Assembly: GCA_002722885.1 (NCBI GenBank)
Contig: PBNE01000006.1
Location: 395,894-459,893 of the forward strand
DNA length: 64,000 nucleotides
Direction of reading: 5' to 3'
Origin: Rhodospirillaceae bacterium
GTDB lineage: Bacteria; Pseudomonadota; Alphaproteobacteria; SP197
Shown: positions 26,735-39,100 of the stretch, piece after piece
How the letters are laid out: each line of letters opens with the position of its first letter
Position numbering within the stretch: position 1 is the first letter of the stretch
Notes under the pieces: model-generated
Told to the model about the DNA's origin: nothing
The model's database searches: none
What the model saw: only the letters and a program-made list of their open reading frames with translations
Position numbers and translations under genes: made by a program

Positions 26735-27946
26735 ATGGAATCGGTCAACACCTATCGTGCGAGCCCGGATAAACAGGGCCATTTTGGCATTTTCGGAGGA
26801 CGTTATGTCGCCGAAACACTCATGCCGCTCATTCTGGACCTCGAAAAGGCCTGGAAGGATGCGCGGAACGACCCCTCTTTCCAGGCAGAACTCGACCATT
26901 GGGCGAAACACTACATTGGCCGTCCCAGCGCGCTCTATTTCGCCGAGCGTCTCACCGAACACCTCGGCGGTGCGAAGATCTATTTCAAGCGTGATGAGCT
27001 GAACCACACCGGCGCACACAAGATCAACAACACGGTTGGCCAGATTCTACTCGCTATGCGTATGGGCAAGAAACGGATCATTGCTGAGACCGGTGCCGGC
27101 CAGCACGGTGTTGCCACGGCGACGGTTTGCGCAAAGGTCGGTCTGCCTTGTGTCGTCTACATGGGCGCCAAGGACATTGAGCGCCAGGCGCCCAATGTCT
27201 TCCGCATGAAGCTCCTGGGTGCCGAGGTTGTTCCCGTGACGTCGGGCTCCCACACACTCAAGGATGCTCTCAACGAGGCCCTGCGTGACTGGGTCACCAA
27301 TGTCGAGAGCACGTTCTACATCATCGGAACCGTGGCCGGCCCGCATCCCTATCCCGAGCTGGTGCGCGAATTCCAGTCGGTGATTGGCCGGGAAGTCCGC
27401 GAGCAGATGATGGAGGCCGAAGGTCGCCTGCCGGATTCACTGGTCGCCTGCATCGGTGGCGGTTCCAATGCCATGGGGCTCTTCCATCCCTTCCTTGATG
27501 ACACCGACATCGAGATTCACGGTGTGGAAGCCGCGGGCCACGGTATCGAGACCGGGGAGCACGCCGCATCAATCACGGGCGGTCGCCCTGGCGTGTTACA
27601 TGGCAACCGTACCTATCTGCTACAGGACGAAGACGGCCAGATCATCGAGCCCCACTCGATCTCAGCAGGCCTCGATTATCCTGGTATCGGGCCCGAACAC
27701 GCCTGGCTCGCTGACATCGGCCGCGTGAACTACGTATCGGCCACTGACACGGAGGCGCTCGAGGCGTTCCAGCTTTGCACCCGTCTTGAAGGCATCATTC
27801 CGGCACTGGAGCCGGCGCATGCCCTGGCCTATGTCATGAAGATTGCGCCCGATCTGCCGAAGGATCACATCATCTGCATGAACATGTGTGGCCGTGGCGA
27901 CAAGGATGTCTTTACCATCGCCGAAGCGTTGGGAGTGAAACTGTGA
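26735..27946 (+). CDS. trpB: Tryptophan synthase beta chain
   Basis: 403 residues. It joins indole and serine using PLP. The PLP lysine is in [13 protein letters not shown], the phosphate-binding loop is GGGSNAMG, and GAGQHGVA forms part of the active site. ATG 26735 is preferred since the family begins close to [11 protein letters not shown]; an in-frame ATG at 26702 would add 11 residues. trpA overlaps its stop. Confidence 0.97.
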   Translation: MESVNTYRASPDKQGHFGIFGGRYVAETLMPLILDLEKAWKDARNDPSFQAELDHWAKHYIGRPSALYFAERLTEHLGGAKIYFKRDELNHTGAHKINNTVGQILLAMRMGKKRIIAETGAGQHGVATATVCAKVGLPCVVYMGAKDIERQAPNVFRMKLLGAEVVPVTSGSHTLKDALNEALRDWVTNVESTFYIIGTVAGPHPYPELVREFQSVIGREVREQMMEAEGRLPDSLVACIGGGSNAMGLFHPFLDDTDIEIHGVEAAGHGIETGEHAASITGGRPGVLHGNRTYLLQDEDGQIIEPHSISAGLDYPGIGPEHAWLADIGRVNYVSATDTEALEAFQLCTRLEGIIPALEPAHALAYVMKIAPDLPKDHIICMNMCGRGDKDVFTIAEALGVKL

Positions 27947-28773
27947 GCGGGACCCGTATCGACCGGCGGTTTGCCGCCCTAAGGGATGAGGGACGCGCCG
28001 GTCTTGTTGCCTTCGTCACGGCAGGTGATCCTGATTTTGATCTCTCGCTGGAGATCGTGAAGGGGCTGCCGGGTGCAGGCGCCGACGTGATCGAACTCGG
28101 CATGCCGTTTACCGACCCGATGGCCGACGGGCCGACCATTCAGGTGGCGTCTCAACGTGCCTTGAGAAGCGGCATGACCCTGCGTCGCACGCTGGAGCTG
28201 GTTCGCCGTTTCCGCGAAGGCGATAAGGACACGCCGATCGTCCTGATGGGCTACTACAATCCGATCTATGCCTACGGCAACGATGCCTTTCTAAAGGATG
28301 CCGTCGAAGCCGGTGTGGATGGTCTGATCCTGGTCGACCTCCCCAGTGAAGAGGACAGCGAACTCTGCCTTCCCGCGATTGATGTGGGGATGAACTGGAT
28401 CCGCCTGGCGACACCCACGACCGATGCCAAGCGCATGCCGGCGGTGGTCGCGAACGCGTCGGGCTTCCTTTACTACGTCTCGATCACCGGCATCACCGGG
28501 GCTGGTGCGGCCGACCCCGCTGCCGTAGGCGAGGCTGTCGAACGCTTGCGGGCGCAGACCGATATCCCGGTGGCCGTCGGCTTCGGGATCAAGACCGCGG
28601 ATCAGGCTGCTGATATCGCCCGGGTTGCCGATGCGGCGGTGGTCGGTACCGCGTTCTGTCAGGCTGTGGCGGACGGGCTGGATGACCAGGGCCAGGGAAC
28701 GCAGGCCTGTGTCGACGGGGTCCTCAACCTTACCGTAGAACTCTCTGCCGGCGTCAGGAGCGCACGGGGATGA
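27943..28773 (+). CDS. trpA: Tryptophan synthase alpha chain
   Basis: 276 residues. It cleaves indole-3-glycerol phosphate and passes indole to TrpB. Catalytic Glu is in [13 protein letters not shown] and Asp in [10 protein letters not shown]; phosphate is held by [10 protein letters not shown]. The GTG start overlaps the trpB stop (GTGA). The accD ATG overlaps its own stop, so all are coupled. Confidence 0.97.
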   Translation: MSGTRIDRRFAALRDEGRAGLVAFVTAGDPDFDLSLEIVKGLPGAGADVIELGMPFTDPMADGPTIQVASQRALRSGMTLRRTLELVRRFREGDKDTPIVLMGYYNPIYAYGNDAFLKDAVEAGVDGLILVDLPSEEDSELCLPAIDVGMNWIRLATPTTDAKRMPAVVANASGFLYYVSITGITGAGAADPAAVGEAVERLRAQTDIPVAVGFGIKTADQAADIARVADAAVVGTAFCQAVADGLDDQGQGTQACVDGVLNLTVELSAGVRSARG

Positions 28774-29681
28774 GCTGGCTCTCCAACCTTTCTCTGCCGA
28801 AGATCAGGGATCTGGTTCGCAAGCCCGAGACACCTGAGAGCCTCTGGGACAAATGCCCCAGCTGCGAGCAGATGATTTTTCACCGCGATCTCGAAGCTGC
28901 CATGAACGTCTGCCCGCACTGCGGCTTTCACATGCGCATCGCTCCGGGGGTCAGGCTCACCGCCTTGTTCGATGGCGGTGACTACTCGACCATCGAACAC
29001 CCGAAGGTGGCCACCGACCCACTGCGCTTTCGCGACCGCAAGCGTTACGCAGACCGCCTCAAGGAGCATCAGAGCAAGACCGGGGCATGGGACGCGATTC
29101 TCGTGGCCCATGGCAGCATCGGCGGCAAGAACGTCGTTTGCGCCGTCTTTAACTTCGAGTTTATGGGCGGATCCATGGGAACCGCCGTGGGCGAAGCCAT
29201 CGTGGCAGCGGCCCGTCTGGCCAAGCTCCAGGATGCGGCGCTGATCGTGTTTTCGGCATCTGGCGGTGCACGTATGCAGGAGGGTATCCTTTCCCTGATG
29301 CAGATGGCGCGCACGACCGCAGCGATCACCGAGCTCAAGGAAGCCGGGCTGCCGTACATCAGTGTCATGACCAATCCCACAACTGGCGGTGTGACCGCAT
29401 CTTTCGCGATGCTGGGTGATGTTTCGATCGCTGAACCCGGCGCAATTATCGGTTTTGCCGGTGCCCGGGTGATCGAGGAAACTATCCGCGAAAAACTGCC
29501 CGAAGGGTTCCAGCGAGCCGAGTATCTGCTTGATCACGGTATGCTCGATATGGTGGTGGCGCGATCCGAACTGCGGCAACGGCTTTCGAGCCTGCTGCAT
29601 CACCTGATGGGTTCCCGGCCACAGGAGGGTGAACTCCTGCCGGTTCCTGCCAACGACACCGAAGAAGCTGCACCTGCGTGA
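28770..29681 (+). CDS. accD: Acetyl-CoA carboxylase carboxyltransferase, beta subunit
   Basis: 303 residues. It transfers CO2 from biotin to acetyl-CoA together with AccA, which is not in the window. The N-terminal zinc ribbon has Cys29, Cys32, Cys48 and Cys51. The carboxyltransferase core includes [12 protein letters not shown] and SGGARMQEG. It overlaps trpA (ATGA) and folC (GTGA). Confidence 0.97.
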   Translation: MSWLSNLSLPKIRDLVRKPETPESLWDKCPSCEQMIFHRDLEAAMNVCPHCGFHMRIAPGVRLTALFDGGDYSTIEHPKVATDPLRFRDRKRYADRLKEHQSKTGAWDAILVAHGSIGGKNVVCAVFNFEFMGGSMGTAVGEAIVAAARLAKLQDAALIVFSASGGARMQEGILSLMQMARTTAAITELKEAGLPYISVMTNPTTGGVTASFAMLGDVSIAEPGAIIGFAGARVIEETIREKLPEGFQRAEYLLDHGMLDMVVARSELRQRLSSLLHHLMGSRPQEGELLPVPANDTEEAAPA

Positions 29682-30976
29682 CCACGGCCAGAAGTGATGT
29701 CCTGCTTGAGAGGTTGATGGCGCTTCATCCGAAGCTCATCGACCTTAAACTCGACCGTCTTGAGCGAATCCTCGGGGCACTGGGCAATCCCCACGAGCAT
29801 CTGCCACCCGTCGTTCATGTCGCGGGAACCAACGGCAAGGGTTCTGTCATCGCCTACATGCGTGCAGCCCTGCTCGCCGCCGGCTATCGGGTGCATGTCT
29901 ACACCTCACCCCATCTTGTGCGATTCCACGAGCGCGTGGAAATCGACGGCGAGATCATCTCCGAAGATGATCTCGCCGTGCTGTTGGATGAATGCGAACG
30001 TGAAAACGGCGGTGAGCCCATCACCTTCTTCGAAGTCACGACGGCTGCCGCCTTCCTGGCATTCTCGCGAACGCCGGCCGATGTTCTGCTCCTGGAAACG
30101 GGGTTGGGCGGCCGACTCGATGCGACCAATGTGGTCGCAGAGCCTCTGATCACCATCGTCACCCCTGTTTCGCTCGACCATCAGCAGTTCCTGGGCCAGA
30201 CGATTGCCGAGATCGCCGGTGAGAAGGCCGGTATCATCAAACAGTACCGCCCCTTCATCATGGGCCCACAGCAGACTGAGGCTGCTGCTGTCCTGAAGGA
30301 CAAGGCCCGTGTCATGGAGGCCCCTGCCACGTGTTTTGGCGATGACTTCCGGGTTGGCGCTGTCGACAGCGATGGATTCGAGCTTGTGGACGGCGATGAC
30401 ACGCTGATGCTGCCGACCCCGATTCTGGCCGGACCACATCAACCTATGAACGCTGCGACAGCGGCTGTGGCGCTGCGGCGCCTGGAAGGGTTCGAAGTTT
30501 CCACCGATGCCATTGCTCGTGGCCTTCAGACCGCGCGCTGGCCGGCTCGCCTGCAAAAGATCGAAGCCGGAGCTTTGAAGCAACGTGTCGGCGACGACAT
30601 CGAACTCTGGCTTGATGGCGGCCATAATCCCGCTGCAGGTGAGATTCTTGCCGAAATGGCAAGGTCGTGGAGCGATCGTCCGCTTGGTCTTCTGGTGGGT
30701 ATGATGAACACGAAGGACCCGGCCGGCTTTATCGCGCCACTGGCACCTATGGTCGATCATGCTGTGGCCGTCGGAATTCCAGGCGAAAAGAACACGCTTG
30801 CGGCAGAGGAGACGTTCGTCATCCTTCAGGATGCAGGTGTGAATGCGTCATCTGCTGAGAGCCTTCACGAGGCCATCGATCGCCTTGCTGAATGTCATGG
30901 CGGCCCATCGCGGATTCTTGTGTGCGGATCGCTTTATCTGGCAGGACGTTTTCTGGCGGCCAACGACGAGGGTTGA
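29678..30976 (+). CDS. folC: Bifunctional folylpolyglutamate/dihydrofolate synthase
   Basis: 432 residues of the Mur-ligase fold. The ATP loop is VAGTNGKGSV (about 48-57), with the VYTSPHLVRFHER substrate loop and LDGGHNPAAGE in the C-terminal domain. It adds glutamate to dihydropteroate and to folates. GTG start overlapping accD. It converges on the glutamine-synthetase-like gene with only 3 bp between stops and no visible terminator hairpin. Confidence 0.96.
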   Translation: MTTARSDVLLERLMALHPKLIDLKLDRLERILGALGNPHEHLPPVVHVAGTNGKGSVIAYMRAALLAAGYRVHVYTSPHLVRFHERVEIDGEIISEDDLAVLLDECERENGGEPITFFEVTTAAAFLAFSRTPADVLLLETGLGGRLDATNVVAEPLITIVTPVSLDHQQFLGQTIAEIAGEKAGIIKQYRPFIMGPQQTEAAAVLKDKARVMEAPATCFGDDFRVGAVDSDGFELVDGDDTLMLPTPILAGPHQPMNAATAAVALRRLEGFEVSTDAIARGLQTARWPARLQKIEAGALKQRVGDDIELWLDGGHNPAAGEILAEMARSWSDRPLGLLVGMMNTKDPAGFIAPLAPMVDHAVAVGIPGEKNTLAAEETFVILQDAGVNASSAESLHEAIDRLAECHGGPSRILVCGSLYLAGRFLAANDEG

Positions 30977-30979
30977 GAT

Positions 30980-32593
30980 CTAGATCAGCGTCAGCAGCCG
31001 ATCGTACTCGAGGTTGGAGACGTGATCGTTAAACTCGTGGAACTCGGCCCACTTCAGCTTGCTGTAGACGTCCCAGTACTCGGCGCCGAAGTAGTCCGGA
31101 AGCACGACTGCGGCGTCGAAGGCACGGAGGGCGTCAACCCAGATCGCCGGTAGGCTCGGATTGACCTTTACGGCCGCATTGCCCTCGATGGGATCGCCGG
31201 GATCGAGGTTGTTGGTAATGCCGTGGTGCACGCCGGCCAACACGGCTGCCATGACAAGGTAGGGGTTGGCATCAGCGCCAGCCGGGCGATGTTCGATCCG
31301 CCGCGCGGTGTTGGGGCCACCCGGAACACGCAGTGAGACTGTGCGGTTGTTGTATCCCCAGGTCGGTGCCAGGGGCACCCAGCCTGTGGGCGTGATCCGA
31401 CGGAACGAATTGGCGTTCGGTGCCCAGATTGGCATGGCTTCGGCCATGGTCGAGGCGAGACCCCCGATGGCATGACGGAAGATCTTGCTACCGCGTGCGC
31501 TGCCGTCGTCGAACACGTTGCGGCCCTGATCGTCGACCAGAGACAGGTGGATGTGTGTTCCGCTGGTTGAGTACTCGCGGAACGGTCGTGCCATGAAGGT
31601 CGCGGCCAGCCCATGCTTGGCGGCCACGCCCTTTATCGCCCGCTTCTGGAGCATCGCGTGATCACAGGCCGCAACGGGATCATCGGTATGGTGCAAATTG
31701 ATCTCGAATTGGCCCGGTGCGTACTCGATTGTCGCGACATCGGTCGGGATGCTCTGTTCCCTGCAGACAGCAACCATGTCATTGAGCAGCGGCGCATAGG
31801 CGTCGAGCTCATCCATCAGGTATACCTGCGTGTCTGATGGCATTTTGCCGGTCACGGGCGAGCGGGCAGGGCGGGGACGCCCGTCAGCACCCGGCTCCTG
31901 CTCCAGCAAATAGAACTCCAGCTCGATCGCCACAGTGGCTCGGTAGCCGAGTTGTTCGATTTTGTCGGCCATGCCGCGCACGATATGACGCGGATCGAGC
32001 CACCAGGGGTGGCCCTTGTCGTCGCTCATGATCATCAGGACCTGGGCCTGTTGCGGCCCCAGCCATGGCACTGGTGCCAGCGTCCCGGGCACGGGATGGC
32101 AAGGAAAGTCCGGATCACCGTCGTTCGGACCCATGCCGGTGCTATCGATGTTGTTCCCCAACATGTCGAGCGCATAGGTCGATCCCGGGAGCACAATGCC
32201 TGTTGTGAACAGCTTGTTGAGTGCGGACACGTCCAACCGCTTTCCGCGTGGAATACCGCAAATGTCTGGGATCATGGCATCGACCCAGCGCACATCCGGG
32301 TGCTGCAAGAGGAACGACGCAGCTTCGTCGTTGATCCGCCCACCACTCTTGGTCGGCTCGCTCACTGCAGCACTTCCATTGACCGGTCGTTCCAGCACGG
32401 CGGAGTCACACTCGAAGAAATCATTGGGCTCAACTTCACCCTCGGTCGCCTCGACAATGCGCTGCATGATCTCGGCGCGCGGTAACCGCTTGCCTGAGAC
32501 ATACCGGCTCATCGCCGCTTCGGTCACGTTTACCGCTTTGGCAAAGTCCCGTACAGAGAATCCGGCCGTACTTAGAAAATCGCCCAATCTCAT
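30980..32593 (-). CDS. Fusion of an XRE/YdaS-like HTH domain to a gamma-glutamylpolyamine-type glutamine synthetase
   Basis: 537 residues. Residues 1-60 form a helix-turn-helix domain (SVRDFAKAVNVTEAAMSRYV, then SGKRLPRAEIMQRIVEATEG) like small phage-type regulators. After a linker, residues about 90-537 are a complete class I glutamine-synthetase fold with the metal/ATP segments AIELEFYLLE, TSGTHIHLSL, RITPTGWVPLAPTWG and RRIEHRPAGADANPY. The catalytic part is closest to PuuA/GlnA-like gamma-glutamyl ligases. One ATG at 32593 serves both parts; no internal start is needed. It may be an enzyme that senses its own substrate and binds DNA. It interrupts the usual folC-trxA adjacency, suggesting insertion. 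Confidence 0.85.
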   Translation of the reverse strand: MRLGDFLSTAGFSVRDFAKAVNVTEAAMSRYVSGKRLPRAEIMQRIVEATEGEVEPNDFFECDSAVLERPVNGSAAVSEPTKSGGRINDEAASFLLQHPDVRWVDAMIPDICGIPRGKRLDVSALNKLFTTGIVLPGSTYALDMLGNNIDSTGMGPNDGDPDFPCHPVPGTLAPVPWLGPQQAQVLMIMSDDKGHPWWLDPRHIVRGMADKIEQLGYRATVAIELEFYLLEQEPGADGRPRPARSPVTGKMPSDTQVYLMDELDAYAPLLNDMVAVCREQSIPTDVATIEYAPGQFEINLHHTDDPVAACDHAMLQKRAIKGVAAKHGLAATFMARPFREYSTSGTHIHLSLVDDQGRNVFDDGSARGSKIFRHAIGGLASTMAEAMPIWAPNANSFRRITPTGWVPLAPTWGYNNRTVSLRVPGGPNTARRIEHRPAGADANPYLVMAAVLAGVHHGITNNLDPGDPIEGNAAVKVNPSLPAIWVDALRAFDAAVVLPDYFGAEYWDVYSKLKWAEFHEFNDHVSNLEYDRLLTLI

Positions 32594-32706
32594 GGCTCGA
32601 TTCTCTGCCCCCTCGGAAGGGGTTCCAAGGACGCGTCGCTCTCGAAGCCGTCACATTGTCGCGATAGGCGGGTTCCCGTTCCCGATCCGTGATCGGACGG
32701 CGGGGA

Positions 32707-33027
32707 CTACATGGCGCCGTCGACCCATTCGTAGAGCTTGCTTTTGGGCAGCGCGCCGACCTTGACCGCGGCAACCTCGCCGGCCTTGAACATCATGATC
32801 GTAGGGATGCCACGCACGCCGTACTTCGAGGGGGTACCAGGATTCTCGTCGATGTTGACCTTCACGACCTGGACCTTTTCGCCGTACTCCTGGGCGAGGT
32901 CTTCGAGCGCCGGTGCGATCTGCTTGCAGGGGCCACACCACTCGGCCCAGAAGTCGACCAAGACTGGGCCGTCGGCCTTCAGGACATCCTGTTCAAACGA
33001 ATCATCTGTGACGTGCTGAATGCTCAT
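32707..33027 (-). CDS. trxA: Thioredoxin
   Basis: 106 residues, a single thioredoxin domain. The active site is WCGPC (Cys31, Cys34) and the cis-Pro is in GIPTIMMF. It reduces cytosolic disulfides. ATG 33027 matches the family start. It is downstream of the AddB-AddA gene, a normal neighbourhood in alphaproteobacteria, with a 90-nt gap. Confidence 0.97.
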   Translation of the reverse strand: MSIQHVTDDSFEQDVLKADGPVLVDFWAEWCGPCKQIAPALEDLAQEYGEKVQVVKVNIDENPGTPSKYGVRGIPTIMMFKAGEVAAVKVGALPKSKLYEWVDGAM

Positions 33028-33117
33028 GGTTCTCGGGTCTCCACCTGGTTGTCCGTCGCTGCGCAATCATTCCGGCGCGACAGAGAGTGCCGTATTTAGG
33101 AAGCTCACCCCGGAGCG

Positions 33118-36100
33118 TCAAGAAGCGTTACCGCCGTGCATGTCTGGCCTGTGGGTATCGAGGAGAACATTCGGGATGGCTACTAGATAGGGTATGTCAG
33201 TCCATAGTAGGGCGCAAGTTACAGCTCGTTCGGGGTAAATCGCCTGCAGCACTTCGCGGTATGCAGCAAGTTGCCTTAGATAGGCGATCGGCGTCTGTTC
33301 GACGCTCTCGGGCATGATCCTTCCGGTCTTGTAGTCGACGATCGTCACGGCATCGTCGGTGATTACCAGGCGGTCGATCTGTCCTGCGACGACGGTATCG
33401 CCCACGGCGCCCGAGACTGAAACCTCAGCGCGGCTACCCGGTGCAAACAGGACGTTGAACTGCGGGTCGTCAAGGATGTCCAGGACGCTGTGTACGAGTT
33501 CATCGCGTTCACCGGGCGGCCAGTCACGGGTATGGAGCGCGATAAGGCCTGCTGCGGCGTCGGCGCGATCTTTCGACGGGCATCCGGGGAGCAATTCGAG
33601 CAAACGGTGAACCAAGCGGCCCCGCCGCATGGCGGCTTCCGCGGCATCACCCTGGAGGGGCGAGCGCGGTTTCGGCTCCTTGCCGCCTAGTTTTGATGGA
33701 CTGATGGGCCTGTCGATCGACCGTTCCGGTGCCATTGGAACATGGACTGCGTTGTTGATCGACACCACGGCCAACGAGGCATCGTCATCGTGATCGGGGG
33801 GGAGTACCTCACGGCTCTGCTCACAAGAAAGGCGCAGAGTCTGGCCGTCCCAGGCCTCGCCCGAGGGGACACCGTCTTCGGGATGCTCAATATCGACGAG
33901 CGGCGCCAAGGCGTTATGGATCATGCCGAACCATGTGCCTTCGGTCTTGGCTGAGGAGGATGCACAACCACAGACATAGAGACGGTCACTCGCCCGTGTC
34001 ATCGCGACGTAAAGAAGCCGCCGCTCTTCTTCTGCGGATCGTTCAGAACGTTGATCGATCAGCCGCTGGCTCCAGCGGTCGCGTTCACCGTCGCTGCCTG
34101 CCCAAAGGGGAAGGTCGGTCTGATCGTCCCAGAGAATGGCGGGCCGGCGTCCCGGTTTGGTCAACTCGTCGATCAGAAACACGACTGGGGCCTGCAATCC
34201 CTTGGCGCCGTGAACAGTCATGATACGCACGGCGTCGCCAACACCTTCTGCCTCGCGCTTGACCTCCGATGTCCCGCTTCCCAACCACCAGATAAAGCCT
34301 TGCAGAGAAGGCGGGTGATCGCGTTCGAAGGACAGCGCCAAACTGAGGAACTCATCAAGTGGGTCTTGTGCCTCGAGGCCCAGCCGGCCGATCAGGGCCT
34401 TACGACCGTTGTAGCCCGCACTGGTCGCCGCCTTCGATGTCAAAACAGTATCGAAGAACTCGAAAGGCGCGAGGTAGTCGACCTGCGCCATTAGACCTTC
34501 CAGCCAACTCGCGGCCCGGTCGAATGCCTCATTGGTATGCCGTTGATCCCGAAGGCTGTGCCAGAGGGGTGTAGGACGATGCCCCCGATCCGGGCGCTCC
34601 CAGGCGAGATTGAAGAGTTGCGTGTCGTCCAGGCCAATCAGAGGACCCTTCAGCACCGCCGCCAGGGCCATGTCGTCCTCGGGCAGCAGGCAAGTGCGCC
34701 CCAGTACCAACAGGTCGCGTACCACGATCTCACCGGTCAGATCCATGCGATCAACCCCGGCCACAGCGACACCGGCGCGCCGGAGTTCGCGCACAAGAGA
34801 GGCGACAATCTCGCTTCTGCGCCGCACCAGAATCAGAACGTCACCTGCTCGGATCGTGTCGCCCCTGGACGACAGGATGTCTCCGGGGCCGTCATCGTCG
34901 CCTGTCATGGCAGCGATCCGTTCGGCTATCGTACCGGCCAGCGTGGCAAAGCGGTTTGTGCGGGGCGTTTCTTGCAGACAGGCCGTCCAGGGGTCGCCCG
35001 GCGTGGTCGCGGCCTCGCGCAGCAATGGCCAGACCTCGACGAGACCACCGTCGTACTCGCGGAAAGCGCTATGACGGATGGGTTCATCTGCAAACGTGAC
35101 GCCTTGTGCTGCGGTAGGATCGGCAAAAACCGCATCGACGGCGTCCAGAACGGCGGAAACTGACCGATAGGAGAGATCCAGGTTCGCCGAGAACCATTCG
35201 GGTTCCGGGACGGTCTGTCGAAGATGACTGCGAACCTGCTGCAGGGCCTCCAGGTCCGCGCCTTGAAAGCTGAAGATCGACTGTTTTTCGTCACCCACAA
35301 CAAAGAGCGTCCGCTGTTCTTCTCTGACACCTTCACCGGCGAAGAACTCGTTGATCAGAGTCAGCACCACTTCCCATTGTCCCGGATTGGTGTCTTGTGC
35401 TTCGTCGACCAGAACGTGGTCAATCCCTCCATCCAGTTTGAACAGCACCCAGGGTGCCATGCTGCTTTCGGTCAGGAGAGCGCGTGTCCTGTCAATCAGG
35501 TCGCCATAGTCCAACACAGCCTTGTCCTGTTTGCGCCTTCGGAAGTCGGCCAGGATGGTGTGACCCAGCACAACCACGGCCCATGTCCGCCGATAGGCCG
35601 CAAGGGCATGGCGAGTTTCCTGAATCGCGAGGAGGCGCTCCTGCTCTCTGCTGAGGACGTCGAGGATCCAGGGCTGCGCGTCGGAAACCCCCTTTGTGGC
35701 CAACTTCTTCCGAGGCTTGTTCTTGCCCGTCAGAAACGCCGAACGGTAGGTTTCGTAGACATCAGCGCGCTGTTCTGGAGTTGCTTCCAGGAAGATTGTG
35801 ATCTTGCGGCTGCGGGTCACGTCGGTGGCGGCGCCATCCAGCAGCGCTTCTGCGGCACGGGATAGTCCTGTGTGGTCGAAGGCTCCGTCCCGGCTGGCGC
35901 GCGACAGCAGATCGATGTCTGTTGATGCCGGGTCGGCATCAAGCGCTAGAGCCAGGGCATTCAGGAGGCGATCCATCGATCCCGCCTTGGCGAGTATGCG
36001 GTCGAGGTGGTCAGCGTTTGCGCAGACTTCGTCTATCAGTTCTCCGGCGCGAGCTTCGCCGGCTTTCAGAATGAGGTGATGCAGCGCATCGTGCAGATCT

Positions 36101-39100
36101 GTCGCTTCGCTCCGGGCTATCCGACCGATGACGCTGTCACGGGCCTCACGAAGCAACTCGCTGCGATCACGATCTTCAATCAGCCCGAAGTGAGGGGCGA
36201 CGCCGGCCTCAAGAGGAAACCGGCCCAGAAGCGACTGGCAGAAGCTGTGGATTGTGGTGATCTGCAGACCGCCGGGGGCGTCGAGAACCGTGGCAAAGAG
36301 GCGCCGTGCCTGTCTGCTTTGCTCCTCCGTCGGTTTCTCGCCTGTGAGCGCCAGAAGATCGGCTTCCAGATCGGTCTCGCTCAGAGCGACCCAACCGGCC
36401 AGCTCACCGCGGATACGATTGGCCATCTCGGCGGCTGCTGCCCGTGTGAAGGTCAGACAGAGAATGCGTGAAGCGGGCGTTCCGCCAAGCAACAAGCGCA
36501 GGACACGGTCGGTCAGGACCTTGGTCTTGCCCGTGCCTGCTGACGCAGCAACCCAGACGGTCCGCCGCGGATCCGACATTGCCTGTTGCAGGTCATTGGC
36601 GGATCTGGGGCGGGGCGTCCTGCGTGGCGGTGCGGTGCCATACAACACGTCGTCCAGTAGAGTGCGCCAACCAAGCCGCCACTCGTTGGTCCTCGCGACA
36701 TCGGTGTAACGGTCGAAGCGACCAATCTCCTCGCCTGAAGGATGGTCAAGGTAGGCTGTATCGGGATCGGCGAAGGCCGAGGCCAAGCGTTTAAGCCCAT
36801 CGACCGCCTCCTGCCCGATGCTGCTTGCGTCGTCGTTGATCGGCAGAATGGCAGCCGGTGGGTCTCCCCCGCTCAGACTCCAGAACTCCAACCCTGAGAC
36901 AGACCGTTCGCCGACATCGTTGAAGCCACCGCGTTCCACCATGGCAGCCTCCAACGGAAGCTGCGGGGCTTTGCCTGACGTCACGGCCTTCTTGGGAGGG
37001 ACCCGTCCGGTCTTGTAGTCGATGAGGCTGACACTGCCGTCTTGCCGCTGCTCGAGTCTGTCGGCTTTGGCCGACACCGTGAACGTGTTCGTGCCATCGA
37101 GTGGGATGATAAGGTTGCCTCGGGCCTCGGCAACCACGGATTCGAGATCCCTGCGTCGCCTTTTCTCTTCCGCAACAAACCACGCTGCCACCCTTTCGAA
37201 ACGACGCCACCAGAAGGTGGTCACAGAGGGGCGCTCCAGCATCGGACCTAGTATCGACCGACCGATTTCCAGAAGTTCGTCCTCGGCCTTCTCGGGCAGG
37301 TCAACCGGATGGCGCTTGACGAAGGCTTCCAGTGCCGCGTGGATGAAACTGCCGCGCGTCGCGGCATCAGCATCTTCATCGAGGTCATCGAGTGGTTTCA
37401 GGCGCAGGATGTGTTCTGCATAGGTCGCGTAGGGGTCACGTTGCCAGGTTTCAATTTGCGTCACGGACAACCGCCCGGGCCGCGCCTCAAGTGGCGGACG
37501 GGGTGTGGGCGCGAGAACCGGCTCCACGGCCGGTGGTCGATCCAGTGTTGCCTGCCAGCGACGCCACACCGTCGCGTCGGTCAGGGGCCCCTGGCCCAAT
37601 CCATGAACATCGAGCAGGGTCTGGAGGCGCACCAGCCAGCGCGCCGGTACGGTAGGAGCGCCGTCAGCCCTTTCGGCATGCAGGATCATCACGGATGCAC
37701 CGCAGGCCGCCTGGACAAAATCATGCGCTGCGAGACCGATCCGTTGTTCCGGTGTTGCCAGCCCGAACTGCGCACGCATCGGCCGGCTCATCCACGGATC
37801 GCCCGGTGGCTCGGGTGGCCAGTTTCCTTCCACCAGCCCCGCCAGGATCAAGCAATCGGCATGTTGCATGCGGGCCTCGAGCGGCCCCCAGATGAACGCT
37901 CGGGGGTGTTGTCCGAATTTCGGTCGCACGGCCCGTGACGCCAACAGGGTTTCGAGCAGCGCGGGATAGGATCCGGGATCGACGACTCCCATCGCCTCGG
38001 CATCAGCCAACAGCTCTGCAACGAAACTCTGAAGCGCTTCGCCGTCGTCGTGTTGCCAGATTGACCCTTCGGTAACATCGGGTGGCTCTGCAAGAGCCTC
38101 AAGAGCAGCGACATGGGCCGTCACGATCTTGCTCAGTGGAATCCTTCCGCTTTGCAGGAGCTCGTCGAATGGGACAACGGCCACTTCAAGATCATTGATC
38201 AGGCAAAGAAGGTCCTCGCAGCCGCTGTTTTCGCTCAGCGTGGATCGCAGACCGCGCAGGCCAGTTGCGGGCCGAGGGCCGCGCAACGCTGAGATTTCCA
38301 GACGACGCGCCAACGACCGAACCTCTGCCGCTTCCCGTCGAAGGCGCAGAAACGGGTGTTTGAGCAGGGCAAGGAGTGGAATTGGTGCCCAACGATGGTG
38401 TGCGGCTTGTGCAACCAGACGCAGGAATGTTCCTGCCGGCGTGGTGCCTAGTGGTTCACCTGCCGAGTCATCAACATCGATCGACCAGCGCTTCAGGTCG
38501 GCGGCCACACGCCGGGCGAGGTCGCGATCTCGGGTCACCAAGGCAACCGTGCGGCCCGGTTCCTCCAGTTCAAGGCGCATGCGCAACGAAGCCACCTGGG
38601 CCTCTTCGCGGGGATTGCCGCACGGCGCGATATGCAGGCCGTCGAGCGCTCGCGGATCGACTGTAAGGTCAGTTAGCCGCACCTCTGCGTCGGCCGGCAG
38701 CAGGGCTTGGCTCATCAAAGAGTGACGGCTTGGATTGCCACAGGAAAAATCCTTGTCGTCGCCAATTGGCCAGAGCTCGACCTGATCTCGCGATGTCTCA
38801 AGCGTCTCCAGCAGAGCCCTCAGAGCGTGCTGGGGATGACTGTCGTCGATGCGCTCCCAGGCATCTGAGTCCATCACTTGATCGAGACCGGGCAGAACCA
38901 CCATGCCCTGCGGCAGCTTGGCCACGCGTGCCAGGAGACGTGCAGTCGCGGGAATGGTGCCCGTCGAGCCGGCCGCAATCACGGGGCCCTGTGGTGGCGT
39001 GTCTGCCCAGATGGCCCCCAGCCGATCGAGCAACAGGCGTCGCCGGACAGCCGGATCAACCCGGCCTTCGTTTCCAAGCTGTTGTTTCCAGCCCTCCGTC

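Noticed and set aside
32707..33066. Longer thioredoxin with 13 extra N-terminal residues
   Set aside because: The ATG at 33027 matches the family start and the upstream extension is not conserved-looking.
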